Source: Pogona vitticeps (taxonomy: Eukaryota; Chordata; Lepidosauria; Squamata; Agamidae). From it: DNA of 64,000 nucleotides. Below the pieces are notes generated by a model. The model was not told the origin of the DNA and did no database searches. It worked only from the letters and a program-made list of their open reading frames with translations. Where the stretch lies: positions 182,232,947 to 182,296,946 of the forward strand of contig NC_135783.1 of assembly GCF_051106095.1 (NCBI RefSeq). The letters run 5' to 3'. Each line of letters begins with the position of its first letter. The stretch's first letter is position 1. Below are positions 1 to 11,145 of this stretch, one piece after another. Position numbers and translations under genes: made by a program.

Positions 1-852
1 TGAATGGCAGGTCCTCAAACCCTACATCCAGCACGGTCAATCACCATGTTGGCTGTAGGATTCTGGGAGTTGTCCAAAAAAAAAACCCAAAACATTTCCC
101 ATTGGTGACCAGAACAGCTTTTTGCCCCTGCAACAATCTATAGGCCATGAGCAACTTTCTCCTCTAATTACAACCCTCCTCTAAGCAATTATCTAGCTAA
201 AAAGGGACAAAGCCACAGAATACCGCCAACAGAAAGGGCCTCTTACAGCACCCTGATTAAGCAGGGGCCTCCAGGCTCAGTTCAGTGCATTACATATGCT
301 TGCATATGATACAGTGAGATGCCACTGGGCACCCTTGCTTTCCTCTTCTAAAGAACTATTATGGAAGCATCCTGAACAAACAGGCTTCCTTTGTTGAAGG
401 GAATTATCTTGGCTCATCTGCACTCCGACAAGCTTTGGTCCTGGTGCAAACGGCAACTTCAGCTAAAGGAGAGGGTGTGTGTGTGTGAGAGAGAGAAAGA
501 GACCACATCTCTGTGCATTCCCCCTTGTCATGATTTTTTTTCTTGCTTTCCATCTCCAGCCTCAAGTGCCCAGACCTACCATTTAGTGGAATGAGGTGGC
601 CACTTCCGGCAACAGATTTTAACTGTGATAAAAGAACCACATATTGTTCTATACTTCATTATTGGTCCTATTGTATCTTTACTATGGGGGACAAGGAGTG
701 GGGCATGTGGGATTGTCTGCCTCCTGTGCCTAACGCCATGGCTGGTGTTGGATCCTAGCCATCAAGACATGAGCAAGAGGTGTGCGTGTTGCTACTTGCT
801 ACTCTTTCAGCCAACCAAATGTCTTGCAGTAAGCTATCTATAGCTTCTCTAT
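1..852. other. Presumed CYP20A1 intron, nothing specific
   Basis: No exon or complete element recognised. There is a short GT/GA-rich stretch at 475-505 and a fragment ending GATTCTGGGAGTTG near 60-75 that resembles MITE ends elsewhere in the window. Confidence 0.5.
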
Positions 853-1031
853 CGTTCGTTTAGTCGTGTCCGACTCTTCGTGACCCCACAGACCAGAGCA
901 CGCCAGGCCCTCCTATCTTCCACTGCCTCCCGGAGTTGGGTCAATTTCATGTTGGTTGCTTCGCCATCTCAATCTCTGTCGTCCCCTTCTCCTCTTGCCA
1001 TCACACTTTCCTAACATCAAGGTCTTTTCTA
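853..1031 (-). mobile_element. BovB/RTE LINE fragment
   Basis: TTTAGTCGTGTCCGACTCTT, CAGAGCACGCCAGGCCCTCC and GTCGTCCCCTTCTCCTCTTG are hallmarks of BovB reverse-transcriptase ORF 3' parts common in squamates, here in antisense. Truncated at both ends. Confidence 0.75.
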
Positions 1032-3032
1032 TAAAACTCTGCAAAAGCACCTTGTACACTGAGACAGCAGCGTTCATAACAGTTATAAGAAAGCATCACA
1101 ATTTTGGTTGCAAGTAATTAAAATGAACCCGCATTCTGCCTCCAAGGTATGCAGATTCTTAAGCATCTATGCTAGCCCTGCCCAGAGGTAGCACTACTGC
1201 CAATCCTAACTTTTATTCTATTTCTGATATGATAGATAAAATAGAAACTGAGCCCATAAGGTGCTTACATTCCGCAGAAGCAGTAAGAAAAGAAATATGA
1301 CTTGTGATTCCTTTACCCATTAATCTAAAGTCAGGCCTACAGCATTCATCTGCACCACCCAGCATGGTCAGTTATGAGGGACTCTGGATACTGTAGGTCA
1401 AAACATCTGGAGAACAAGCTTTAGTCCCTTTTAAACTGTAAGAAAGGCAACCAAGGTGGCAGGCTGCAGTCCCACTGGTCAGTCATGAGTAAAAGGTGGG
1501 GGAAGAATATCTCTCTCTACATCCGAAGAACTTCATTTCTCTAGAAGAGACACATGCAAAGGGATTGCTACACAGCTTCGCTGCAGTAGGCTAAAAAGGT
1601 CACTAAGGGATCCTGCATGCCATTTGATGTGATCCTCGCATCTAAATAGCATATAGACATCAAGTGACCCTGTTTGGTCTGCACCAGCCTGCTGCCGATT
1701 TGCCAGTATCATACAGCGGTTTCTGCCTCCTTCTGCTTCCAGGAAAAAAGTTTTTCATTTCTTTCTTTCTTTCTTCCTTTCTTCCTTCCTTTCCTTTCCT
1801 TTCCTTTCCTTTCCTTTCCTTTCCTTTTCTTTCTTTCTTTCTTTATTTGGAGTGATGTAACACATATGCACTGTCCTGATGCACTTTTTAAAAACATAAC
1901 TTCCTTGGCTGAAGGAGTATTTAATTTGCTAATATCCGGAAGTGCCTCTCTTTCTCAGTCACCTCATGATACTGGCAATTCGACAGAGAAAGACTTGTTT
2001 TTGGTTCATTTCCAGTCATCATCCGTGCTGAAAACAAACCAAACCAAGCAATCCTTCTGGCACCAAAAAAATAAAATAAAATAAAAATTAGAAGCTCTTG
2101 ACAAGGACCAGAGTGGGTAGGAACACTCTTGGGGCAGGCTGCTTCACTCCAGCAATGGCATCATCTAACTACCGTCTTTAGAACCGAACTGGCCTGTCCC
2201 TACAGTGGACCAAATAGAAGGCTAAACACCTGTGCAGTCATTCCCACATTTTCTCCCTACTTTTCACTACACTGAGATATGGAGGTGAAAAAAAACTATC
2301 CATGTCACTCACGCTTCTTCTGTCATTGTTTTTCTAGAAAAGATTAATCAGCTCTCTATCTCTCTTTCTGCAGAATAGGATCTCAATGCCTGGGAGTCTA
2401 AAAACCATTTTTAAGTATTACTAGAGACAAAACTACTAACAGGTCCTCCCATTTTATAAATGAACAAACCCCCAAACTACCTCTTTGATAAAGGTTCGCC
2501 CAAGGAATTTTCATAACCTTTATTGACACCTGAGAAGAAGAAATGCAAGAATGAACTTGTTCTTTTTAAAGGCAAGAACTGTGAAAGAACACACTGGGAA
2601 ATGCTGAGCCTCCTCTGAGGGACTTTAGGTGCAAAAGTCACATCAACTATAGCTTTGGGCTAAACATTACTGCTCAGCTGTGAAAACAGTTATAGCAACA
2701 GCTGCTCCATGTCATCCCCTTCCCAATCTTCAACAGTGAAGCCTCTGCCTCTTGGCTATCTTCATTTAGTGAACAGTGGGGCCTTGAGGCCTTCACTGTG
2801 ACTAATTTTAGAGCAGCAGCCATGTTTAAGCTAAGGCAATAACATACAGGCAAGAAAAAAGGGGGGGCATCTTGGGGCACAATGAAAAGTTGATGGATTC
2901 ATGGTGGGTAGTGGATGACACAGTAATCAAATTAAGTCAGAAGAAACCTCTTGCTGTAGGTTTGAGAAGCACAATATGAAGTGCTAGGTGAGCTCCCTCC
3001 ATCTTTATAGCCGCTGAAATAACATTATAGGC
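1032..3032. other. Presumed CYP20A1 intron sequence
   Basis: Apart from the pyrimidine microsatellite and an (AAAAT)n run near 2068-2088, I see no gene, exon or assignable element. Confidence 0.5.
1756..1845 (+). repeat. (TTTC)n/(TTTCC)n pyrimidine microsatellite
   Basis: Repeated TTTC, TTCC and TTTCC units in about 90 bp, one strand pure pyrimidine. The reading frames across it are products of the repeat. Confidence 0.9.
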
Positions 3033-3427
3033 CAGCGATGGCAAATCTATGGCACGCGTGCCACAGCTGGCATCCAGAGCCCTCTCTGTGGGCACGTGAG
3101 CCATAAGTCGCTGGATCGCTACCCCCGGCAGCCAAACCTGAGGAGGAGGCTGCAGCTGCGGTGCCAGTGCCCCAACAGGCGGCAGGCCAGGATCGACAGC
3201 AGCTGGCACTGGTGGTGGCAGGCTGGTCAAGCTATAGGCAGTGGTGGGGTTGGGCACAACCGGAGGCGGATTTGGAGTGGGGTCTGCAGGCACCTCCAGG
3301 CTTGGGATTCCCCCTTCTGCCACCACTTCCGCTTCTGCTGCCGCCACTCCCACCGCCACCCACTGGGTTGGGTTCCCCCCCCTCCCCAGTTTGGGCACTC
3401 GGGATCAAAAAAGGTTCTCCATCACTG
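3033..3427. mobile_element. hAT-type MITE, GC-rich
   Basis: Ends CAGCGATGGCAAATC and ...GGTTCTCCATCACTG are imperfect inverted repeats, flanked by 8-bp duplications TTATAGGC (3025-3032) and TTACAGGC (3428-3435). Typical words GGCACGCGTGCCACAG near the left end. 395 bp; its open frames on both strands are not genes. Confidence 0.75.
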
Positions 3428-3654
3428 TTACAGGCCCATCCCAGTCAGGGTTCTTTCACCAGCACAACAAGAAAAAAAAACATGACAGACAGTCAGGGGG
3501 CAGGAGGAACTCCCATCTTACATCAGCTTAACCTGGAGAAATCTCACATTGAGTGGGGACCTGACAGAGATGCGCAGGATTGTGCATGGTACAGAGGAAA
3601 CCAACAGGGACAAATATTTCTCCTTCTTTCCTAATACAGGAAACAGGGTTATCC

Positions 3655-3764
3655 AACACAGCTGAATACAGGGAGGTTTGGGACAGATAAAAGGATACAT
3701 TTCTTCACACTGTGGCCAGTTAAACCTGACAACAAAAGCAACATCAACGAAGTTTTGCAGCACC
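3655..3764 (+). repeat. CR1/L3-type LINE fragment
   Basis: GGGACAGATAAAAGGATACA and TTCTTCACACTGTGGCCAG resemble the C-terminal coding part of the CR1/L3 LINE at 20834-22947. Confidence 0.45.
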
Positions 3765-3779
3765 TTAAGACAAAACATA

Positions 3780-4128
3780 AGGACGTGGTGCCGCTGTGGG
3801 CTAAACTGCAGAAGCCTGTGCTGCAGGGTCAGAAGATCCGGCAGTCGTAAGATTGAATCCACGCAACGGAGTGAGCACCCGTCGCTTGTCCCAGCTCCCG
3901 CCAACCTAGCGGTTCGAAAGCATGCAAAAGCGAGTAGATAAATAGGGACCACCTCGGTGGGAAGGTAAACAGCGTTCCGTGTCTAAATCACACTGGCCCT
4001 GTGACCACGGAAAGATTGTCTTCGGACGAAACGCTGGCTCTATGGTTTGAAGACCGGGATGAGCGCCGCCCCCTAGAGTCGGACATGACTGGACAAAAAT
4101 TGTCAAGGGGAACCTTTACCTTTACCTT
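3780..4128 (+). repeat. Sauria SINE (full-length, young)
   Basis: Begins AGGACGTGGTGCCGCTGTGG (tRNA-like head), contains the diagnostic words AACAGCGTTCCGTGTCTAA and CCCCCTAGAGTCGGACATGA, and ends with CCTTTACCTTTACC. A 15-bp target duplication, TTAAGACAAAACATA, flanks it (3765-3779 and 4129-4143). This family is characteristic of squamate reptiles. Confidence 0.92.
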
Positions 4129-4561
4129 TTAAGACAAAACATATGTGAAAAAAGTGATTTTAAAAGCAGCACAGATCAAAACAAATGTGTTAAGAGCACC
4201 AAAAGACTTTTGTTTCTACATTATTTTGTTTTCGCTGGAGTGTGAGCTGCCTGTGTGCATCTGTGCACATGTGTGTGGGTGAGTGGGTGGCTGTGCCTCA
4301 GGCATGCAACTGATGCAGAGTCTGTGTAAAAATGGTGAGTGGGCTTCACTTAAATTGTATATCTGTGTGTGTTAGAAAGTGTCTGGCACTCCTTCAGCTT
4401 CTATTCCTCTTCCCCCGCAGCACGACTCCACCTCTCCCAGCAGCATCTCTAAAACCCACCTGCCAGGTAGGATAGGAGGTTATAGTAACATGATAATCTT
4501 CGAGTACAGAAGGATACCACTGTTACCGATACAGAAAGTAGGTAAGAAATTGAAGAGAACT

Positions 4562-4662
4562 AATTCCCCACTGTGCATCTCAGAAAGAGCCAGCCTGTGT
4601 GGCCTTGGGCAAGCTGCACAGTCCCAGAAGGAGGCCATGGTGAATCACTTCTGAGTACTCTC
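4562..4662 (+). repeat. tRNA-derived SINE, left piece (split by the gypsy element)
   Basis: From CCCCACTGTGC through GGCCTTGGGCAAGCTGCACAG it matches the body of the SINE at 34175-34437. Its tRNA-like head is missing or too diverged to see. The rest continues at 9985. Confidence 0.7.
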
Positions 4663-5166
4663 TGTTACATACAGCACTGATGTTACCTGTCTGTCATGGG
4701 TTGGAGGGAAAGTTCCATCCTATGGGGAGTGGAAGGCGGGACATCAGGAGGAGGGGCTGTACTGTATATATATGTGGAGCTTGTGTGGCGAAGCTAGAGG
4801 AGAAGCTGGGAAAAAGAAGCTGGTGTGGGAGTCTGTGTGTCAGACAGGGTACTACTGTGTGTCAGTCAGTACCTACCTGATAGGTTCAGGTGTCTGTATG
4901 GGAAGCCAGAACTGATAGGTTCAGGGTCTGTGCTTTATTTAAAGGTGTTCTGTGTGAACCAAACTGGTGTATGTATGATTGAGACTAAGCCACGTTACTG
5001 TATCTTATTCACTTGATCATTTTATTTTCCCTGTGTGTTATTTAAATAAACCTTATTCCTTTATTTGTTAAAAATCCATTCCTGGTCTGTGTGACTCCTT
5101 ACAGGGAATGGTTGGTGGCAGCTTAGTGAAACTGTGGCATATCCCAGTAGGTCTGGGGTTGTCACA
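4663..5166 (+). repeat. 5' LTR of the gypsy element
   Basis: Begins TGTTACATACAG and ends GGGGTTGTCACA. It contains a TATATATATG stretch near 4765 that could serve as a promoter and AATAAA at about 5046. It matches 9479-9979 almost base for base. Confidence 0.95.
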
Positions 5167-5171
5167 TTGAT

Positions 5172-5189
5172 TGGTGGCAGCGGTGGGAT
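5172..5189 (+). other. Primer-binding site, tRNA-Leu type
   Basis: TGGTGGCAGCGGTGGGAT, five bases after the 5' LTR, is complementary to the 3' end of a tRNA-Leu (…CCACCGCTGCCACCA). This is a common primer for vertebrate gypsy elements. Confidence 0.75.
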
Positions 5190-5609
5190 ACGACTGGTCC
5201 AGTTGTCCAGTGATCCAGCAAAGCCTTGGCAAGTGTGCCCAGAGCAAGGGGGGTCTAGTCAGGGACAATCTGAGAGCGCGTAGGTAATCTTCTAGGCTTA
5301 CCTCACGGGGAGGTAGGCTAGTGGAAGAACGTGTAACCTCAGATTGGGGACTAGATTAGGGAGCTCTGAGGTAACCTGTTTTGGCGGGAAAAAGCTGAGG
5401 CAAAACTGTGTGAAGTAGCAGTGTTCTAGCCTGTCTGCTGAGAGGCCTAGCAGAGGGGGGTTAGATTCTGGCTGGCAACAGTTGCAAGTTAGTGCTGAAG
5501 GAACAGCAGCAATCTATAGAAGGCTGGTTCTGAGGCAAAAGAGAAAAAAAAAGTGGTCGCTTTATTTTGAGGCTTGACTTTTGAAAGCAGCCTGTTCTGG
5601 GGGGGGATT

Positions 5610-8600
5610 ATGCCCTTGACTCGAAGCCAAATGGCGGAAATGGGTGAAGTGAAAGACCCACAGGTGGACCAAGGTTCTGAGGAGGAATTTGGCTCAGTGC
5701 AGGATGAGAACACGGGAGAGCAGAACCCAGAACTCAGGAAAATGCTCATAGCCCAACAGCATGAACTGAGGGTGAGGGAAATGGAGGAAAAGGAAAGAGA
5801 GAAACAAAGGCAATTTGAAATAGAGAGAATGGAAAGAGAAGAAAGATGGGAGAGAGAGAAAATTGCTCTGGAAAAAGAAAGAATGGCGTTTGAAAGGGAA
5901 AGAGAGAAACAGAGACAATTTGAAATGGAATTGGAGAGAGAGAAAATGGCATTTGAGTTAAGAAAATTGGAAATGATGAATCAGAACAATAATAACAATA
6001 GAGATTCTGAGGTGGGCCAATTGTCTAAAACTGACCTGAAGAAATTCCCTGTGTACCACAAGGGGGATTGCCCTGAGGTGTTCTTTTCCCTAGTGGAAAG
6101 AGCGTTTGTGGACTTCTCAGTAAGGGAAACTGAGAAGATGACCATCATGCGATCTTTAATCAGTGGCAGCCTGGCAGAAGTCTATGCAGAGATGCCAGAG
6201 GAACTGCTAAAAGATTTCGCAGAGTTTAAAAAACTGGTGTTTGCCAGACATGGGATAAATGCAGAACAGCTGAGGCAAAGATTCAGGTCACTCACAAAGA
6301 AACCAGAGCAGACTTTTACCCAAGTGGGGGCCCAACTGGTGAGGCTGCTAGAGAAATGGCTATCTCAGGAGGGAACAGAGACCTTTCAGCAGCTCAAAGA
6401 CCTGATAGCGCTGGAACAGTTTTATTCAGTCCTGCATGGGGAACTGAAGTTCCAGGTGAGGGAGAGGAAACCGAAATCTGTGGCAGAAGCAGCAGAGATC
6501 GCAGATTTTATTTCCCAAATAAGAAAGCCCTTAGGTGAGGGGAAATCGATAGGTAAACCTAAAGAAACCTACAGCAAGTACTCTCAGGGACCAGGGAGAA
6601 ACCAGCAAGTGGGAGGGGCCCATGGTGAAGGGAAGCCCTCAGATATGAAACAAAGACCTCAGATTTTGGAGGGAAAACCAAAACCAGATGAGAAAGACTC
6701 CAAGTACAGCAGAAAATGTTATTTCTGTCAAGGAAAGGGCCATCTAATCTCAGAGTGTGAGAAATTAAAGCAGCTAAAAGGAAATGTGCCTCATGATTTG
6801 AGTGGAACCAAGCCAAAAGCTGTGTTCTGTGTCCAGAAAGAGCAAAGCTCCGTGCCACTGAGGGAGCCTGTTGCCATGACTACTCAAGCTGGAACAGATA
6901 CATCTGCTGATCAGGCTGGGGAAAATGGTCCTCTTGTGGAGGTCAAGCGCTGCTTGCTAGTGAGAACAGATTCACAGTTGTTTGAAACCGCAGGGGTGGA
7001 CGTAGGAATACTTGACCATCAGTATAGGGGGTTAAGGGATACTTGTTCCCAGGTGACCCTGTGCCATCCAGATATTATTCCTAGGGAGTATATAATCCCG
7101 AATGAGAGCCTAAAGGTGGCAGGGATTGAGGGACAGGTGATCTCACTGCCAGTAGCTGAGGTACCTGTGAACTTTCAAGGCTGGAGGGGAGTTTGGCGGC
7201 TAGCGATTTCATCGACTCTGCCAGCAGCCGTGCTCGTGGGAAATGACCTGGCTGAACATGTGAAACGGGTGCTAGTGATTACACGCTCACAAGCCACCAC
7301 GGGGACAGTTCAGGGGGGTACTGATGAGCCCAAGACGGAAGCAGAGGGGAGTTCCGAAGCTGTGGTGGAAACCTTAACCACAGACAGCAGATTTGGCCAA
7401 GAGCAAAAGGCAGACGCCACTCTCCAAAAGTGTTTTGAACAGGTGACAGACGCCCAGCTAACACCTGAAACCCCAGTGAGATTTCGAGAGGAAAAGGGAA
7501 TTTTATATAGAGAGACCCTGAGGAATATCTCAAAAGGGGGAGATGGGATCAGAAGTCAGCTAGTGGTACCTGAAAAGTATCGCCCCATGATCTTACAAAG
7601 GGGGCACTCTGACATGTTTGCTGCGCACTTAGGCGTGAACAAAACACAGCAGAGAATCACACAGAATTTTTACTGGCCTGAAATAGGGAAGCAGATCAAG
7701 GAGTTCTGTAAACAATGTGATGGGTGTCAGAGGCAGGGGAATAACCGGGACAGGACCAAAGCAAAATTGTGCCCTTTGCCTGTGATTGACACTCCGTTCA
7801 AATGTATAGGGGTGGATATTGTGGGACCTTTGCCCAAGGCCACAAAGAGGGGGAACAGGTTCATTCTCACCATTGTGGACCATGCCACGAGGTACCCTGA
7901 AGCCATTCCCTTGACTAACATTGAAACTAACACAGTGGCAGATGCCTTGGTGGGGTATATGTCCAGGATGGGATTTGCCTCAGAAATAATCACAGATTTG
8001 GGCGCATCGTTTACATCGAAGCTCATGAAACGGTTATGGCAAATCTGTGGAATTAAACACAAGGAAACCACTGCCTATCACCCTGAAAGTAATGGGTTAA
8101 CTGAGAAGTTCAATGGGACTCTAATGCGCATGATTAGGGCTTACTTGGCAGAGAATCCAAACAATTGGGACCAGAAGCTGCAATCCCTTTTGTTTGCTTA
8201 TCGATCAGTGCCACAAGCCAGTACCGGGTTCAGTCCGTTTGAACTTTTGTTTGGGAGAAGGGTGAAAGGGCCACTCGATTTGATCAAACAAAATTGGGAG
8301 CAGATCACCCAGGATGACCCACAAGATGTGGTGACATATATAGACACCTTGATGAATGACCTAAAGAGAAACCTAGAGCTAGCAGCAGAAAACCTGCAAG
8401 CTCAGAAGGTCAGACAGAAAACATGGTATGACCACAAAGCCAGGGAGAGGCACTTTAACCCAGGGGAGGAAGTGCTTTGGCCTAGGCTCTGCAAAGAGAA
8501 CAAACTGCAGCTGGGTAGCCCAGAAATAAAAGACTTGGGTCACATAGTAGGGGGAGGAGTGATCAAACCCCTAGAGGCCAAGATAGAAGCAGTTCGTGAT

Positions 8601-9206
8601 TGGCCTAGACCCAACACCAAGAAAAAGGTCAAATCATTTCTTGGGTTGGTGGGCTACTACAGAAAGTTCATCCCGGGGTTTAGCGAGATGGCGACTCCCC
8701 TGACCGATCTGACGCGGAAGAAGACTGATGACCGCATCCCGTGGACCAGCGACTGTGAGGAGGCGTTCCAGAGGTTGAAGGAGGCCCTCATCAACTATCC
8801 AGTGCTGCGTGCTCCCGACTTCGACCGGGAGTTCATCATCTACACCGATGCGTCTAACAGCGGGGTAGGAGCAGTTCTTTGCCAGGAGGATGAAAATGGT
8901 GACCAGCATCCAGTGTCCTACCTGAGTAGGAAACTCCAGAAAGGTGAGAGACATTTGGCAACCGTGGAAAAGGAGTGCCTGGCCATAGTATACGCGATCC
9001 AGAAGGCCAAGCCTTACATCTGGGGAAGACATTTTATTCTGTGCACTGACCATTCACCACTGCAATGGTTAAAGACAATGAAAACCCACAATAGTAAACT
9101 TATGAGGTGGGCTTTAAACCTGCAAGACTATGACTTTGAAGTGAAGGTGGTCAGAGGGTCAGTGAACTGTGTTGCTGACGCCTTGTCAAGAAGACCCGAA
9201 GAATGA
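5610..9206 (+). pseudogene. gag-pol-like remnant of the gypsy element
   Basis: One long reading frame of about 1,200 codons. In order it shows: a charged, glutamate/arginine-rich coiled-coil segment (roughly residues 40-130); a gag/capsid-like helical region (about 150-310); a CCHC zinc knuckle (CYFCQGKGHLISEC); an integrase-type part with an HHCC zinc segment and a DDE-like core (YHPESNGLTEKFNG block); then an RT-connection and RNase H-type part (FLGLVGYYRKFIPGFSEM, YTDASNSGVGAVL, CTDHSPLQWL, VADALSRRPEE). Integrase parts ahead of RNase H parts is not the standard gypsy order. Treated as a fossil of a broken element. Confidence 0.85.
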
Positions 9207-9478
9207 AGACGGCGAAGAAACATGGACTATGTATATATTTTGGTGACTAAAGGTTAAATGTACTTGTTTATTAAACATGCTTGGTTTGTATGAATAAAGG
9301 TAACTTGATGTATTGTAAATGGTAAATGTTTAAATGCCTAATTGATATGTTTATCCTAGAGTAAGTATGGTATTGTATGTTATTGTATAACTGTTTTAGT
9401 ATGTTTTGGATCCAGGTTGTTTTTTGGAGAAAAGCACTTTAGCTTTCCCCCTACAAAACAACTTATAAAGAGGGGAGG

Positions 9479-9979
9479 TGTTACATACAGCACTGATGTT
9501 ACCTGTCTGTCATGGGTTGGAGGGAAAGTTCCATCCTATGGGGAGTGGAAGGCGGGACATCAGGAGGAGGGGCTGTACTGTATATATATGTGGAGCTTGT
9601 GTGGCGAAGCTAGAGGAGAAGCTGGGAAGAAGCTGGTGTGGGAGTCTGTGTGTCAGACAGGGTACTACTGTGTGTCAGTCAGTACCTACCTGATAGGTTC
9701 AGGTGTCTGTATGGGAAGCCAGAACTGATAGGTTCAGGGTCTGTGCTTTATTTAAAGGTGTTCTGTGTGAACCAAACTGGTGTATGTATGATTGAGACTA
9801 AGCCACGTTACTGTATCTTATTCACTTGATCATTTTATTTTCCCTGTGTGTTATTTAAATAAACCTTATTCCTTTATTTGTTAAAAATCCATTCCTGGTC
9901 TGTGTGACTCCTTACAGGGAATGGTTGGTGGCAGCTTAGTGAAACTGTGGCATATCCCAGTAGGTCTGGGGTTGTCACA
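9479..9979 (+). repeat. 3' LTR of the gypsy element
   Basis: Same ends as the 5' LTR; preceded directly by a purine-rich tract (AAAGAGGGGAGG). It is followed by the second copy of the target duplication CTCTC. Confidence 0.95.
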
Positions 9980-10052
9980 CTCTCTACCTAGAAAACCCTG
10001 AAAAGGGTTGCCATAAGTCACAATTGACTTGATAGCACACAATTATTATTAA
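9980..10052 (+). repeat. tRNA-derived SINE, right piece
   Basis: TACCTAGAAAACCCTGAAAA and GCCATAAGTCACAATTGACT followed by an AATTATTATTAA tail match the 3' end of the SINE at 34175-34437. The piece starts with the gypsy target duplication. Confidence 0.7.
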
Positions 10053-10143
10053 TGTTCTCCTGTAAGCTGCCCAGAGTAGTGATTCTGCTACTAGTTTGGC
10101 GGGATAAAAATTTGTTAATTAATTAATTAATTAATTAAACAAA
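10053..10143 (+). repeat. L2-type LINE 3' end with (TTAA)n tail
   Basis: The words CTGTAAGCTGCCCAGAGTAG and GGCGGGATAAAAA followed by repeated TTAA resemble 3' ends of squamate L2-like LINEs also seen at 46240-46345 and 53735-53815. Confidence 0.5.
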
Positions 10144-10145
10144 TA

Positions 10146-10488
10146 CAGTGGTGCCTCGCTAGACAGTTACCCCGCATGACAGTTTTTTTTGCTAGACATT
10201 GACTTTTTGCGATCGCTATAGCGATTCGCAAAACAGTGATTCCTATGGGAGAATTTCATTGGACAATGTTTGGTCCCTGCTTCGCAAACCGATTTTCGCT
10301 AGATGACGATTTTGACAGCTCCCTCCACGCTCGCAAAACAGGTGTTTTCGGGACTTAAGCTTCACAGGACAGCTATTTAAACAGTTGATCAGCGGTTCGC
10401 AAAGCAGCTTTCCTATGGCCGATCTTCGCTAGACAACGACGATTCTTCCCCATTGGAATGCATTAAACAGATTTCACCTGGACCACTG
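10146..10488. mobile_element. Tigger-like MITE, copy 1
   Basis: Starts CAGTGGTGCCTCGCTAG and ends GGACCACTG with TA on each side, the mariner/Tigger target. 343 bp, no coding capacity. Internal words such as TTCGC and CCTATGG recur, as in the copies at 38317 and 45774. It lies in CYP20A1 intron 3. Confidence 0.8.
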
Positions 10489-10978
10489 TAATACGATCAA
10501 CGTTTCCCTGCTCACTCATCAGCCTGTGTCATCTATCACAATATGAAGTACAAACTAAAGAATCTGTACATTAAGCATTCCACTTTTTTCTTGCTTCAGG
10601 AGGGGTGTAGCCTTTACAGCAGTCAGCCCTGTCTCCAGAGAGCCAAATACCCAGGGCTGTCCTGACAAGACTTCAAAACAGACAAGGATACAAAAAGCAG
10701 CCTCAATCCCACATGAATATGAGCTGAGTGTGCAAGGGAATTGTATTGTGAAATGACACCAGAAATGACAGAGTCATTGCAATCAATCTGCCAACCCCCT
10801 GCACACGCAACCTGTACCCGAGTGTGTTTTGTGCAGGTAATCTGCTCAGTGAATACAACACCTCACGAGTCTGAGGAGGACTACAAAAGATTGCACCACA
10901 ATTTTAAAAAATACTGTTTTTTTAATCAGTTCCATCCAATGCAAGTTTTTGTGAACACAAGAAGGGAACAGTACTCAC
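10489..10978. other. CYP20A1 intron 3 near exon 3
   Basis: No further element or exon recognised. Confidence 0.5.
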
Positions 10979-11145
10979 ATGTCCTGTTAGGGTTGATGTG
11001 CTGCTTCAGGAGATCAATGGACCCCAAGCTGATGACAAGACGCCGTCCAAACCAGAAAGAGACAACTGGGCCATATTTCTCGTGGAGATGTACCAGGAAC
11101 TCGTGCAAGCTACCACTGCTTATGATGTCTGGGAGGTTCCCATCT
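10979..11145 (-). CDS. CYP20A1: CYP20A1 coding exon 3
   Basis: 167 nt coding 55 codons, from DGNLPDI to HINPNRT, with one split base at each end. The acceptor is TTCCAG and the donor GTGAGT. This is the N-terminal substrate-channel region of the P450 fold. Confidence 0.93.

Larger units (their letters stand above)
4663..9979 (+). mobile_element. Ty3/gypsy LTR retrotransposon fossil, young, incomplete
   Basis: Two near-identical LTRs (504 and 501 bp, TG...CA ends) bound an internal region with a tRNA-Leu-type primer site, one long gag-pol-like reading frame and a purine-rich tract before the 3' LTR. The 5-bp target duplication CTCTC is at 4658-4662 and 9980-9984. The LTRs differ, as far as I can see, mainly by a 3-bp length change, so the insertion is recent. 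The parts seen do not make a full normal set and their order is unusual, so the copy is judged broken, with at least one large break. It lies antisense within an intron of CYP20A1 and interrupts an older SINE. Confidence 0.93.

Noticed and set aside
1674-2084. Open frame rich in Phe/Ser/Pro
   Set aside because: Generated by the (TTTC)n microsatellite.
3096-3634. Overlapping open frames on both strands, proline- or histidine-rich
   Set aside because: They lie in a GC-rich hAT MITE with defined ends and a target duplication; no family similarity.
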